Part shown: positions 17,810 through 28,385 of the stretch, one piece after another | Numbering within the stretch: the stretch's first letter is position 1 | How the letters are laid out: every line of letters begins with the position of its first letter | NCBI GenBank assembly: GCA_902784425.1 | Contig: CACZUS010000005.1 | Span: 1 to 64,000, forward strand | DNA: 64,000 nt | Direction of reading: 5' to 3' | DNA from: an uncultured Bacteroidales bacterium | GTDB lineage: Bacteria; Bacteroidota; Bacteroidia; Bacteroidales; Paludibacteraceae | Notes under the pieces: generated by a model | Seen by the model: the letters and a program-made list of their open reading frames with translations, nothing else | What the model was told of the DNA's origin: nothing | Databases searched by the model: none | Made by a program: the position numbers and the translations under genes

Positions 17810-20800
17810 ATGAGAAACATTGTAACTAAATTTATAGTATCATTAGTTTGTATATTCTTAACGAATACGATTGTATTGGCAAAGGTCTCCGTGCCGTTTA
17901 CGATGACAGAAAGTCTGTTTAATGATGGATCTGTTGTTGTCAATTCAGAAGGAAAAGCAGAATGGGGGCATCCTGAAATTGATGGTGCAGGATTATTAGG
18001 TGTATGTGTGGGTGATGGACTCTTAGGTGGATTCAATTGGAAAGATAAATATGTGGATATAGCCTTTAATGGTGTTCCTGATAAACTTACTTTCTCTGGT
18101 GAATCGGCCGCCTTGACAACAGATATCGAATGGTATGTTAAAGAGAGTTCGAATGGCTCTTCTTGGAGTAGTAAGATATGGAGTGGGGATACAAGAATGG
18201 TGAATGGTGCTTCTATCCAATTGTCTCCAAGCACACGATATGTAAGATTATGTTATTCAGGAAACTTTAGAGCTTGTTTCTCTGATGTTACGATTACCTC
18301 AAGATATCGATTGAAAGTTATTTCTAATGGAGAAACTATCAGAGATGAATACTTGAGCGCAGGAACAGCACTATCGATTCAAACTCCTACGGATATTCCT
18401 AGTTGTAAGGTGTTTGATGGATGGGATCAGGAGGTGCCATCTACTATGCCAGCAGAAAATTTGACATTGACGGCACAATTTTCAAGTGAAAAATATACTT
18501 CAACCTTCCAACTGTCGAATGCAGAATTGGGCGTGACTCTCTCAGACTTTACCCAAACATTTGATTGTGAGGCTTCTGTTTCTGTTGAATCACCAAGCTT
18601 GAAAGGATACACATTCCAAGGTTGGTCTCCTTCTTTGCCAACAGTTGCCACAGCAGCTATGGATGGGGTGACTTACGTTGCTCAATGGATTCGCAACCTT
18701 TATCAATACAAGGTCTATACGGATGATGCAAACAATCCATTCATCTCAGAACAATTCCATTACGCGGATGCTATTGCACCACTGGAAACCCCTGTACGCG
18801 ATGGCTATAATTTCCAAGGTTGGGATGCTGAAAATCCAACTACCATGCCAGACCATGATGTGACGATTCGCGCTTTGTGGGAACAAAAGAGTCACCGCTT
18901 TGTCGTCTACTTTGATGATGCGGATTCTACAGCCTCTACGTTGCATTATGGTGATCCAATCACACCACCTGCAACGCCTTTCCGCCCTGGCTTCACCTTC
19001 GACGGATGGGACAATGAGATACCATCCTTCATGCCAGATCATGACGTAGTCATTCGTGCTAATTGGGTGGCTTCCTCTTATCGCTTGGTGGTCTATCTAA
19101 CAGAGTCGGATTCAACCGTCACTAACAAAGAATATGGTGAGGAGCTTTCTTCTCTTGAAACACCTTCACGAAGAGGTTACGTTTTTGTACAGTGGAGCGT
19201 CGATTTACCTGCTACTATGCCTGCTGCCGATGTGATCGTCAGAGCTATTTGGCAGAAGTCAACCTATACCATCACCCTCATGTCGGATGATGAAGTCTTC
19301 TATACCAAATCATTTGGCTACCAGGATACAGTAGATATGTCGGGCGTTAGCAACCCTTCAAAAGAGGGATATAAATTTATAGGTTGGAACTTGGAATTCC
19401 CAACTTATATGCCAGATGAGAATCTTACATTCGAAGCAGTATGGAGAATTGCTCCGTATCTGTTGATTCTCGAAAAAGATATCTATGATCCGAGTCAGAA
19501 CGATACTCTTTCATTCGATTATAAGGAACCTATCACGGGTGTTCTCGATCCAGAAAGAATCGGTTACACATTCACTGGATGGAGTCCTGCGTTGCCTGAT
19601 TCTATGCCAGCCAAGAATGTAACGGTAACGGCACGATGGACGCAAAACACTTATCGTTATGTGGTATATAATACGGATGATGACTCCACGGTTGTTGTTC
19701 TTCGCTATGGCGATGAACTTCCTGTGTTGAAGACACCTTCTTACCGACCAGGTTATACCTTTGAACGTTGGAATGTTGAGCAACCAGGCACCATGCCAGC
19801 TGATAATTTGACAATCCGTGCTATCTGGTCTCAAAACACCTATCGCTATGTGGTATATCGTACTGAAAATGATTCTGTTGAGACACTTTACCACTATCAA
19901 GATTCGATTCCTGCACTTGAAACCCCTTCGTTGAGCGGTTATGTGTTTGAAAAATGGGATAAGGAGCCTATCTCGTTGATGCCAGATGGTGACTTCGTAA
20001 TCAGAGCAACTTGGAGCTTGGCTGAATATCAACTCATTCTAACTAAGGGGTTGGATTTCATTCCAGAAGCAGATACCATTTCTATTCTATATAAGAGCGT
20101 CGTGAGTGTGACAGACCCTTCTCATGAGGGTTATACCTTCGAAGGTTGGACACCTGCATTGCCAGACTCTATGCCGGCAAACGACTTCTTATCCACTGCT
20201 AAATGGAGTAAAAACAAATACCGTTATGTAGTCTATTTCACTGAATCAGACTCTTTGGTAGAGAACCTTTTCTATGGAGAAACATTGTCTCCATTGGAAG
20301 ACCAGTCTCGCACGGGATTCACCTTTGAGGGTTGGGATAAAGAACAACCAGCCACCATGCCAGCTGCCGATTTGACCATCAAGGCAGTATGGAAGCGAAA
20401 TACTTACAAACTAGAGTTGCTCGTGGATGAATCCGTTTATTTCACACAAACATTTGAATATGGTGATTCCATTCAATTAACCGATTATACAGATCCAAGT
20501 AAGCCAGGCTATAACTTTGAAGGTTGGAGCGACGAGTTCCCTGCTATTATGCCAGCACGCGATCTTCAATATACTTCACAATGGTCGGCTAAGAAATATT
20601 CATTAGTGATTATCCATGACTTGGATCAACCAAGTTTGAATGATACATTCTATTATTATTGTGATGAGTCGGTTTTGCCAGTTGACCCATTACCAAAAGA
20701 GGGATTCTCTTTTGATGGATGGAATGATGAGTTCCCAACCAAGATGTTGGCACGTAATATGATTCTTGTCGCACAATGGAAGGCTAACTCCTATACCATC

Positions 20801-23800
20801 AGCTTCATGAATGCCGACACCATCTTCCTTCAGAAAAAATATCAATATGGAGAGACCATTGACTATAGAACATTAACCAAACCAACAAGAGAGGGATATT
20901 TCTTTCTCGGATGGGGAACCGCTCCAGTTACCATGCCAGCAGAGGATGTGGAACTGAATGCACAATGGTCAGCCAATGCATATAGTATCGTTGTTGTGAA
21001 CGATATGGATGATGCGTCTCAGAACGACACCATCTATTATGAATATGGAACCGCCATCGCACCTTTGACCACTCCAATCAAGGAGGGTTATTCGTTCGAA
21101 GGATGGGATGTGGATCTTCCTGCAACCATGCCAGACAACGATTTGAAGGTGGTGGCAAAATGGAAGATTAACACCTATACATTGACAACCCTTGTCAATT
21201 GTAAACCAAAGACCTATTCATATACGTATGGTAATCCTATTTCTCTAACAGATCCATCGGAGGAGGGATATGAGTTTGACGGATGGTCTGATCAGATTCC
21301 TGCCATGATGCCAGGTAACAACCTGTTGCTCATCGCCGATATGCGCTTGTTGAAATATAACTTCATCACAATCGTTGATGAAGATACAACCATTGTTTCA
21401 TACAGCTACAAAGAACCTGTTGAGAAGCCAGCAGACCCTGAGAAGGAAGGTTTCACATTCCTTGGTTGGATTGGAACAATTCCTACGGAGATGCCATCGA
21501 AAGATGTGCTTGTAATCGCCTCTTGGGAACGTAACACCTATACTGCTTCGTTCGTTGTGGATGAAGACACCTCAATCTTTAATTACTCCTACGAGGATAC
21601 TATCAAAGTACCAAAGGTGACCCCAAAAGAGGGATATTCATTCATAGCATGGGATAAAGAGGTGCCTACTACTATGCCAGCAGAGAACCTTCTCTTTACG
21701 GCAGAGTTCACACCTAACAACTACTACCTAGTAATCATTTCAGATGACGATACACTTTCATCCAAATATACTTATGGCAGTGAAATCGCAGAAGTGGAAG
21801 AACCAGTGAAGGTGGGTTATACCTTTGATGGATGGAATAAACAGATTCCAGCCACCATGCCAGCTTACAATGATACCATCATTGCTAAGTGGCTCATTAA
21901 CAGCTACACAATCACTTGGATTGATAATGACACCGTGGTAGAAACCTACCAATACGGCGAGCCAGTAAAAGTGAAAGACGATCCTGTTCGTGAAGGTTAT
22001 ACCTTCTTAGAGTGGGATAGAGAGGTGCCTGCTACCATGCCTGCAGAAGACCGTGTGTTGAATGCAGTGTGGAGTTTGAATAGTTATGAGATCACATTCG
22101 TAAATGGCGAAAATGTTGAGACATATAAATATTCGTATGGTGATACAATCCATTTGGTAGATGATCCGAAGAAGGTAGGATATGAGTTTGCCGGATGGAG
22201 TCCGGTCGTACCTGCTGTGATGCCAGACAGTTCCCTTTCAGTAGAGGCGCAATGGACGGCCGTAGATTACCAATTCGTTGCTATTGTGGATGAAGATACG
22301 GTGGTTGCTCACCAATATCATTACATGGATTCCATTCAGACATTGGATGAGCCAGTCAAAGAGGGATATGCCTTTGCAGGATGGTTGCCAACTGTACCAG
22401 AGGTTATGCCTGCAGGAGATGTTACTGTTGAGGCTCAATGGTCGCTTGAGTATTATAATCTGGTTAAGATTGTCAACCAAGATACCGTATCCATCGTTTA
22501 TGGATATGGAGAGTCGGTGGCAGAGATCGCAGAACCTACTCCAGAGAAGGGATATACATTCGTTGGATGGAGCGATTCCATTCCAACCAATATGCCAGCG
22601 CACGATGTTGAAATCGTCGCTTTGTGGGAGTCTGTGTGGTATGATTTGACAATCGAAGTTGATTCACAATTGACCACTTATCAATATCATTATGGAGATA
22701 CAGTCGCAGCATTGACAGAGCCTGAGAAGGAAGGATATCTCTTTGCAGGTTGGTCGGATGAGGTGCCAGTCACCATGCCAGCTGAGAATGTCACATTACA
22801 AGCTATATGGATTCAGAGTCATTTCATATTGAGTTTGGTGGATGAAGACACAACACGTTTGGAATACTCTTACGGTCAGACCATAGAGGTGGAGGATCCA
22901 CAGAAGGAGGGCTTCACCTTCCAATCATGGATGCCAGAATTGCCAGCAACCATGCCATCACACGATGTGCTTTCGGAAGCAATGTGGACACCAAACACCT
23001 ATAGACTTGCAGTCATAGTGGATGGCGATACAACAGTTACATATTACAACTATCAACAAAAGGTTGCTACACTTGCAGACCCAGAGAAAGAGGGATATAC
23101 ATTCAGACAGTGGAGTGATACCGTACCAGAGACTATGCCAGCGCAAGATCTCTATCTGACTGCATTGTTTGATGTAAACAACTACACCATGACATGGCAG
23201 ATTGGTGAGGACTCTGTTTTGAAGGAGAGTTATGCATTTGGAGATACCATTAATGTTCCGGTAGTAAGTGAGCGCGAGGGCTATCAGTTTGAAGGATGGT
23301 CTGACACAGTGCCAGTCACCATGCCAGCAACCGACGTTACACGTTCAGCTGTATGGGCAACAGAAAGCTATCATGTCTATGTTGTAGTAGCGACAGACAC
23401 CTTCACGTATGAATACAGATACGGAGAAGCCGTTCAAGCATTGATCATGCCAGGTGTGGTGGGATACACCTTTGCAGGATGGAGTGATACCTTGCCAGCC
23501 TTTATGCCAAACCATGACATTACAATAACGGCTGATTTGCAACCAAATGAATACAACATGGTGATTGATTATGGCGATTCGACAGTTGTCATTACCTATT
23601 TCTACAATGACACGATACCAGCAATCGAAGATCCAGAGAAAGAAGGATATACGTTTGTCGGATGGAGCAATGAGGTGCCAGAATTGATGCCGAACAAGAA
23701 TGTGAAATTGGAGGCAATTTGGGAAAGAAACAATTATCAGTTTGTTACGATTGTCGACAAAGACACGACGTCTCAGGTTTATGGCTATGGTGAACTCTTG

Positions 23801-24847
23801 ACAGTGCCAGAGATACCAGAGAAAGAGGGTTATAAAGTGAAGGGATGGAGCGACTCCATACCAGCGACTATGCCAGCCAAGGATCTTGTGGTGACTGCAC
23901 TATATGAGGTGAGACAGTTTGGTTTGACCATCGATGATGGAACGTTGCGTGTGACAAAACCATACTCGTATGGTGATACGATAGAGAAGATTGATGATCC
24001 AACGAAGGAGGGTTATCACTTTACGGGTTGGAACACAGAGATACCGGTGACGATGCCAGATACGAATTTGGTGATTGTTGCATTGTGGGAACCAAACAGT
24101 TATGATATGATCTTTATCGCAGATGATGACACTGTGGTTGTGACATACAAATATGGCGAGGAAGTATCTGAAATAACCGTAGGAGATAAAGAAGGATACA
24201 GTTTTGATGGATGGAATCCAACAGTTCCAACCACGATGCCAGCCAACGATGTAACAGTCGAGGTCGTATGGAAATTGAATACACACGCATTCACCTATAT
24301 CACAGATAAGAAGAGTGTGACGGAGAACTATGCGTATGGTGATTCGGTAGTAAGACCAGTTGATCCGACACGAAAAGGATATCGTTTTGTAGGATGGAGT
24401 GATTCAATACCAGAAGTGATGCCAGACAGCTCAGTCACTGTTGAAGCACAATGGGAAGCTAAGAAGTACAAGATTAATATAGTACAAGATGGTGATACCA
24501 TTCAAGTGTTAGAGATTGCCTATGGTGATTCCGTTATTTTGCCAGACGACTTGTATAGGTTGGGATATTATTTTGATGGATGGAATAGAGAGATTCCGTC
24601 AGTCATGCCAGCAAAGAATATGACGTTTGTTGCGCAGTTTAAGGCGATTGGAAAACTAAGAGTGTATACGAAGAAAAATAGGATGATTGTCTATGGTTTG
24701 CATGAGAAGAGTGAGTTCTTTGTGACAGACGAACAAGGACGATTAGTGTATAGAGGAAAAGGAACCTATACGGAGATTTCACTGCGAAGAGGAGGTGTCT
24801 ATATGGTTCAATCAGGAAGAGAAAAACAGAAGGTGATTGTACCGTAA
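17810..24847 (+). CDS. Giant secreted protein with 34 InlB-type B-repeats
   Basis: 2345 residues from ATG 17810 (AAATAGGAAA just upstream); a TTG-started extension is less likely. Residues 1-25 are a signal peptide (IFLTNTIVLAK). An N-terminal region to about residue 165 (with NWKDKYVDIAFNGVPDKL) resembles no family I can name. Then come 34 repeats of about 60-65 residues of the Listeria-Bacteroides/InlB B type (Flg_new), each with the core GYTFxGW..xxPxxMPaxdxxxxAxW. A C-terminal stretch of about 65 residues (FFVTDEQGRLVYRG, then GGVYMVQSGREKQKVIVP) resembles the type IX secretion C-terminal domain seen, often degenerate, across Bacteroidales. An extended surface stalk or adhesin is the likely role. 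It stands alone between terminators, directly before the susCD operon. Confidence 0.9.
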   Translation: MRNIVTKFIVSLVCIFLTNTIVLAKVSVPFTMTESLFNDGSVVVNSEGKAEWGHPEIDGAGLLGVCVGDGLLGGFNWKDKYVDIAFNGVPDKLTFSGESAALTTDIEWYVKESSNGSSWSSKIWSGDTRMVNGASIQLSPSTRYVRLCYSGNFRACFSDVTITSRYRLKVISNGETIRDEYLSAGTALSIQTPTDIPSCKVFDGWDQEVPSTMPAENLTLTAQFSSEKYTSTFQLSNAELGVTLSDFTQTFDCEASVSVESPSLKGYTFQGWSPSLPTVATAAMDGVTYVAQWIRNLYQYKVYTDDANNPFISEQFHYADAIAPLETPVRDGYNFQGWDAENPTTMPDHDVTIRALWEQKSHRFVVYFDDADSTASTLHYGDPITPPATPFRPGFTFDGWDNEIPSFMPDHDVVIRANWVASSYRLVVYLTESDSTVTNKEYGEELSSLETPSRRGYVFVQWSVDLPATMPAADVIVRAIWQKSTYTITLMSDDEVFYTKSFGYQDTVDMSGVSNPSKEGYKFIGWNLEFPTYMPDENLTFEAVWRIAPYLLILEKDIYDPSQNDTLSFDYKEPITGVLDPERIGYTFTGWSPALPDSMPAKNVTVTARWTQNTYRYVVYNTDDDSTVVVLRYGDELPVLKTPSYRPGYTFERWNVEQPGTMPADNLTIRAIWSQNTYRYVVYRTENDSVETLYHYQDSIPALETPSLSGYVFEKWDKEPISLMPDGDFVIRATWSLAEYQLILTKGLDFIPEADTISILYKSVVSVTDPSHEGYTFEGWTPALPDSMPANDFLSTAKWSKNKYRYVVYFTESDSLVENLFYGETLSPLEDQSRTGFTFEGWDKEQPATMPAADLTIKAVWKRNTYKLELLVDESVYFTQTFEYGDSIQLTDYTDPSKPGYNFEGWSDEFPAIMPARDLQYTSQWSAKKYSLVIIHDLDQPSLNDTFYYYCDESVLPVDPLPKEGFSFDGWNDEFPTKMLARNMILVAQWKANSYTISFMNADTIFLQKKYQYGETIDYRTLTKPTREGYFFLGWGTAPVTMPAEDVELNAQWSANAYSIVVVNDMDDASQNDTIYYEYGTAIAPLTTPIKEGYSFEGWDVDLPATMPDNDLKVVAKWKINTYTLTTLVNCKPKTYSYTYGNPISLTDPSEEGYEFDGWSDQIPAMMPGNNLLLIADMRLLKYNFITIVDEDTTIVSYSYKEPVEKPADPEKEGFTFLGWIGTIPTEMPSKDVLVIASWERNTYTASFVVDEDTSIFNYSYEDTIKVPKVTPKEGYSFIAWDKEVPTTMPAENLLFTAEFTPNNYYLVIISDDDTLSSKYTYGSEIAEVEEPVKVGYTFDGWNKQIPATMPAYNDTIIAKWLINSYTITWIDNDTVVETYQYGEPVKVKDDPVREGYTFLEWDREVPATMPAEDRVLNAVWSLNSYEITFVNGENVETYKYSYGDTIHLVDDPKKVGYEFAGWSPVVPAVMPDSSLSVEAQWTAVDYQFVAIVDEDTVVAHQYHYMDSIQTLDEPVKEGYAFAGWLPTVPEVMPAGDVTVEAQWSLEYYNLVKIVNQDTVSIVYGYGESVAEIAEPTPEKGYTFVGWSDSIPTNMPAHDVEIVALWESVWYDLTIEVDSQLTTYQYHYGDTVAALTEPEKEGYLFAGWSDEVPVTMPAENVTLQAIWIQSHFILSLVDEDTTRLEYSYGQTIEVEDPQKEGFTFQSWMPELPATMPSHDVLSEAMWTPNTYRLAVIVDGDTTVTYYNYQQKVATLADPEKEGYTFRQWSDTVPETMPAQDLYLTALFDVNNYTMTWQIGEDSVLKESYAFGDTINVPVVSEREGYQFEGWSDTVPVTMPATDVTRSAVWATESYHVYVVVATDTFTYEYRYGEAVQALIMPGVVGYTFAGWSDTLPAFMPNHDITITADLQPNEYNMVIDYGDSTVVITYFYNDTIPAIEDPEKEGYTFVGWSNEVPELMPNKNVKLEAIWERNNYQFVTIVDKDTTSQVYGYGELLTVPEIPEKEGYKVKGWSDSIPATMPAKDLVVTALYEVRQFGLTIDDGTLRVTKPYSYGDTIEKIDDPTKEGYHFTGWNTEIPVTMPDTNLVIVALWEPNSYDMIFIADDDTVVVTYKYGEEVSEITVGDKEGYSFDGWNPTVPTTMPANDVTVEVVWKLNTHAFTYITDKKSVTENYAYGDSVVRPVDPTRKGYRFVGWSDSIPEVMPDSSVTVEAQWEAKKYKINIVQDGDTIQVLEIAYGDSVILPDDLYRLGYYFDGWNREIPSVMPAKNMTFVAQFKAIGKLRVYTKKNRMIVYGLHEKSEFFVTDEQGRLVYRGKGTYTEISLRRGGVYMVQSGREKQKVIVP
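18303..24641 (+). repeat. 34-copy tandem InlB B-repeat coding array
   Basis: Tandem units of about 180-195 bases encode the B-repeats. By protein pattern they fall into types. Type A units carry RYVVYxTxxDS (units 4, 5, 8, 9, 11). Type B carry a longer linker before GY (6, 12, 14). Type C carry DPSQNDT-like inserts (7, 10, 13, 15). Units 16-34 are a shorter, more uniform class (VDEDT-type). The recurring A-B-C order suggests growth by multi-unit duplication. DNA identity between units is only moderate. Confidence 0.85.
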
Positions 24848-24914
24848 AAAGAGAGTTTAGCAAATTAAAATCATGCAATAGTAGAGAAGAGATAAACTCG
24901 CTATCAAGAATCAG

Positions 24915-24959
24915 AGAAGAGAGTCATTCGAAAGGGTGATTCTCTTCTTTTGTTTTTTT
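24915..24959 (+). terminator. Terminator of the giant repeat gene
   Basis: Arms AGAAGAGAGTCA and TGATTCTCTTCT (one G:T pair) with a 10-base loop are followed by TTGTTTTTTT. It separates the repeat protein from the susC promoter. Confidence 0.85.
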
Positions 24960-25025
24960 AGGGAGAAAATAGCAAAGCTCCGTTAATTTTAATAAAAAAA
25001 AATCTTTTTTTTGTTTTTTTTAAGT

Positions 25026-25033
25026 TACATTTG
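25026..25033 (+). promoter_or_regulatory. Promoter -7 box of the susCD operon
   Basis: TACATTTG matches the TAnnTTTG consensus 72 bases before the susC start at 25105. The upstream stretch is a long T-rich run in which a -33 TTTG can be placed but not uniquely. Confidence 0.55.
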
Positions 25034-25104
25034 TGGCGCCCTTGTGTGTTTGGGGGTCGTTTATGTGTATATTCTAAATTAATATTAATTATAATTGTTT
25101 AAAC

Positions 25105-28100
25105 ATGAGAAGATTATTGTTGTCTTTGGCACTTCTCTGCGTATCTTTGGGCATGATGGCTCAGAGAACCATTAATGGAACAATAAAAGATTCCAATGGA
25201 GAGGCAGTGTATGGTGCTAATGTAGTGATCCAAGGAACTACAAAAGGAGTTTCCACGGATTTTGACGGAAAGTATAGTATTTCTGTCAACGATGGAGATG
25301 TTTTGGAAATTTCCAGTATGGGATTTAAAAAGGTCGTGAAGAAAGTTAGTGCGATTTCTGGATCAAATTTTAATGTTACGTTGAAAGATGATACAGAAAT
25401 GATGGATGAGGTCGTTGTAGAGGGCGCATATGGAGGTGTCACTAGAGCGAAGGATATCACGGGATCAGCATCACATGTGAACGCAGATAAGTTGACAGAG
25501 CAGAAGACAGTTTCTGTTGATGAGGCTTTGAAGGGACGTTCTTCAGGTGTGCAAGTAACAGCATCATCAGGACAACCAGGTGCCAAGTCCAATATTCGTA
25601 TTCGTGGTACGTCTACTTTGACAGGTAACTCTCAACCACTATATGTAGTAGATGGTTTGCCAATTGGTGGTGGTAAACGTGGTACAGATGATAACCCATT
25701 GGCATCAATCAACCCAGAGGATATTGAGAGTATGGAGATCTTGAAGGATGCATCTGCAACAGCTATCTACGGATCACGTGCAGCAAATGGTGTCATCATG
25801 ATCACTACAAAGAAAGGTAAATCAGAAAAAGGAAAAAATGATGCTAAGGTATCCTATTCAGGATCAGTATCAGTTTCTTCTGTTTCAGATAAATTGGATT
25901 TGATGGATTTGGGTGAATATTCACAATTCTATACAGATCCAACTATTTTGAGTGCATTTAAGCAATCAGGCGCAGACAAAGAATTGATCGCAGCGTCTGC
26001 AATTGGTGGAAAAGGAACAGATTGGCAAGATGAAATCTTCAGAACAACTGTGAGCCATCAACATCAAGTTGGTGTAAATGGCGGAAATGAAACAACACAG
26101 TTCGCTGTTTCTATGGGTTATATGAAGCAAAATGGTGTGATTATCAATACAGACTTCCAACGTTTCAACGGACGTGTTAATTTGGATAATCAAACTAAGA
26201 AATGGTTGCGTACAGGTGTTAGCTTGGCTTACACACGTATTGATCAAACCAAGCAAGCTGGATTTGAGTTGTCTGATGGAAACTCATTAGGAGGTATTGG
26301 TGTAGGTGGTGCTACAGATGAGACATTGTATGTACAATCTTTGATCTCAAAACCAACAACAGCTCCTACAGATTTTGATGGTGAATATACTCAGTTGGGT
26401 GGTAAGGATCAAGAAATCAAGACTAACCCAGTTCGTGATGCATACTATTCTCCTATTTTCGTTGTAAAGAACAATGTAATGGGAAATATCTATGCAAAGA
26501 TTGACTTCATTCAACCAGTTAATACAGAAGAGAAGAAAAGTGACAAGTCTTTGTCATGGAGAAATGACTTCGGTATTGAGCACACGAATGCAGAGGAGAG
26601 TCAATTTACTCCTAAAAAGAATGGCGCTGCTAACCAACAATTGTTCATCGACAGAAACAATGATTACTGGCGTTTTTCTTCTATCTTGACTTATGGTGAT
26701 AAAGTACGCGATCACAAATATGATGTGATGGTTGGTTATGAGGCATGGAAAGCATCTTGGAGTGGTATTGAGACTTCTAAGCAAAACTACTTGGATGATA
26801 AAACATTCGTTGACCCAGCACATCAAAACACTTCATTGGGTAGCCCAGTTGACATCACAGGATACAAGGGTGCACAAACAATGATGTCTGCACTTGCTCG
26901 TTTGAACTACAATTACAAAGAAAAATATTTGGTTACAGCAACAGGACGTTTTGATGGTTCATCTACATTGGCTCCTAAAGATCGTTGGGGATTCTTCCCA
27001 TCATTTGCATTCGCATGGCGTATGTCAGAGGAGAAGTTCCTTGAAAGAGCAAAAGATTCTGCTATTGTCAATGATATGAAACTTCGTCTCGGATACGGAC
27101 AAACAGGTAACGCAGGTTCTGATATGGCATATCGTCCTAGCTACGCACAAAGAAATGGTGCAAAGGCATTAGGATTGGTACAAGGAACTTGGGTAAATGA
27201 GGATTTGATTTGGGAAACAAACTGGCAGGTTAATGCAGGTATCGATTTGAATATGCTCAAGAATCGTATCTCTGTTGTATTTGATGTATTCTACAAACAA
27301 AACAACGATTTGATCGTTAAGTCAGATCCAGGACCAACATTGTCATCAAGAAGTGATGATTGGTATTATACACATGTGCCAAATATCAATGCAGGATCCA
27401 TGAGAAATGTCGGTTTCGATCTCACATTATCTACTACTAACATTGACAAGAAGTTTGAGTCTACGAAGAACTCATTCCGTTGGACAACAGACTTCAACTT
27501 CTCAGTTGTACGTAATAAGGTATTGGAACTTCAAAGCGATTCATTGCCTTTGACTGATGATACTTATTTTAGAGCTGCTACTAGATCTTACTGCCGTTCT
27601 GAAGTAGGACATGCACCAGGTTTGTTCTACGGTTATAAGACAGATGGTATTATTCAAAATACTGCTCAACTTAAGGGTTATGATAAAAACGCTACTATCG
27701 CACCTGATGCTGTAGCAATTTTGCAACGTTTTGATGGTACTGAGGTAGGAGATTACAACTATGTTGATATCAACTCAGATGGTAAGATCGATGTAAACGA
27801 TAAGACATTCATCGGAGACCCTAACCCTGATTTCACATTTGGTATGGGTAACACCTTCTCTTACGGACCTTGGTCATTGTCTGTATTCCTTGCAGGAACA
27901 TATGGTAATGATGTATACAACTTGCTTCGTTCTAAGATCGAGTCTATGGACCGTTTCGGAGTTAACCAGTTGACTACTGTTTTGGATTACGCTCGTGTCG
28001 TAACAGATGCAAATGGACAACAATATGTTGAAAATTCTAATACGAACATGCCTCGTCCAAACTCAAGTGCTAATGGAGGTGAGGATGCACAAACCATCTC

Positions 28101-28359
28101 TGATCGTTATGTAGAAGACGGATCTTTCATGCGTATTCAAAATATCAGTTTGACATACAAGGTGCCTAGCAAAGCTCTTGAGAAAATCAAGATCAGCAAC
28201 ATGAGAGTTTCATTTAATGTACAAAACATTGCTACATTTACTAAGTACTCTGGTATGAACCCAGAAGTTGCTAACGGAAGTGCTATTGCTCAAGGTATTG
28301 ATGTAGGAGGTTATCCATTGCCTCGTCAATATGTCCTTGGTGTTAATTTTGAATTTTAA
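25105..28359 (+). CDS. SusC/RagA-type TonB-dependent outer-membrane transporter
   Basis: 1084 residues. Signal peptide to about residue 20 (LGMMAQ), then a carboxypeptidase-regulatory-like beta domain (INGTIKDSNGEAVYGANVV), then the plug with the SusC signature around RIRGTSTLTGNSQPLYVVDG and DIESMEILKDASATAIYG, then a 22-strand barrel ending in the aromatic VLGVNFEF. There is no N-terminal STN domain, so no sign of an anti-sigma partner. It imports glycan oligomers or other large ligands together with its SusD lid, powered by TonB. It begins a three-gene operon (susC, susD 26 bases later, SGBP 29 bases after that). The substrate is not evident because no glycoside hydrolase is nearby. Confidence 0.95.
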   Translation: MRRLLLSLALLCVSLGMMAQRTINGTIKDSNGEAVYGANVVIQGTTKGVSTDFDGKYSISVNDGDVLEISSMGFKKVVKKVSAISGSNFNVTLKDDTEMMDEVVVEGAYGGVTRAKDITGSASHVNADKLTEQKTVSVDEALKGRSSGVQVTASSGQPGAKSNIRIRGTSTLTGNSQPLYVVDGLPIGGGKRGTDDNPLASINPEDIESMEILKDASATAIYGSRAANGVIMITTKKGKSEKGKNDAKVSYSGSVSVSSVSDKLDLMDLGEYSQFYTDPTILSAFKQSGADKELIAASAIGGKGTDWQDEIFRTTVSHQHQVGVNGGNETTQFAVSMGYMKQNGVIINTDFQRFNGRVNLDNQTKKWLRTGVSLAYTRIDQTKQAGFELSDGNSLGGIGVGGATDETLYVQSLISKPTTAPTDFDGEYTQLGGKDQEIKTNPVRDAYYSPIFVVKNNVMGNIYAKIDFIQPVNTEEKKSDKSLSWRNDFGIEHTNAEESQFTPKKNGAANQQLFIDRNNDYWRFSSILTYGDKVRDHKYDVMVGYEAWKASWSGIETSKQNYLDDKTFVDPAHQNTSLGSPVDITGYKGAQTMMSALARLNYNYKEKYLVTATGRFDGSSTLAPKDRWGFFPSFAFAWRMSEEKFLERAKDSAIVNDMKLRLGYGQTGNAGSDMAYRPSYAQRNGAKALGLVQGTWVNEDLIWETNWQVNAGIDLNMLKNRISVVFDVFYKQNNDLIVKSDPGPTLSSRSDDWYYTHVPNINAGSMRNVGFDLTLSTTNIDKKFESTKNSFRWTTDFNFSVVRNKVLELQSDSLPLTDDTYFRAATRSYCRSEVGHAPGLFYGYKTDGIIQNTAQLKGYDKNATIAPDAVAILQRFDGTEVGDYNYVDINSDGKIDVNDKTFIGDPNPDFTFGMGNTFSYGPWSLSVFLAGTYGNDVYNLLRSKIESMDRFGVNQLTTVLDYARVVTDANGQQYVENSNTNMPRPNSSANGGEDAQTISDRYVEDGSFMRIQNISLTYKVPSKALEKIKISNMRVSFNVQNIATFTKYSGMNPEVANGSAIAQGIDVGGYPLPRQYVLGVNFEF

Positions 28360-28385
28360 TTAAACTAATTTTAATAGGTATAAGT

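Noticed and set aside
22238..22649. Long open frames on both strands within the B-repeat gene
   Set aside because: They arise from the repeated codon pattern and shift with the repeat unit; none resembles a protein family.
18303..24641. Regular DNA repeats that could suggest a CRISPR or satellite array
   Set aside because: They are in one long frame with conserved protein pattern and no short identical direct repeats with unique spacers.
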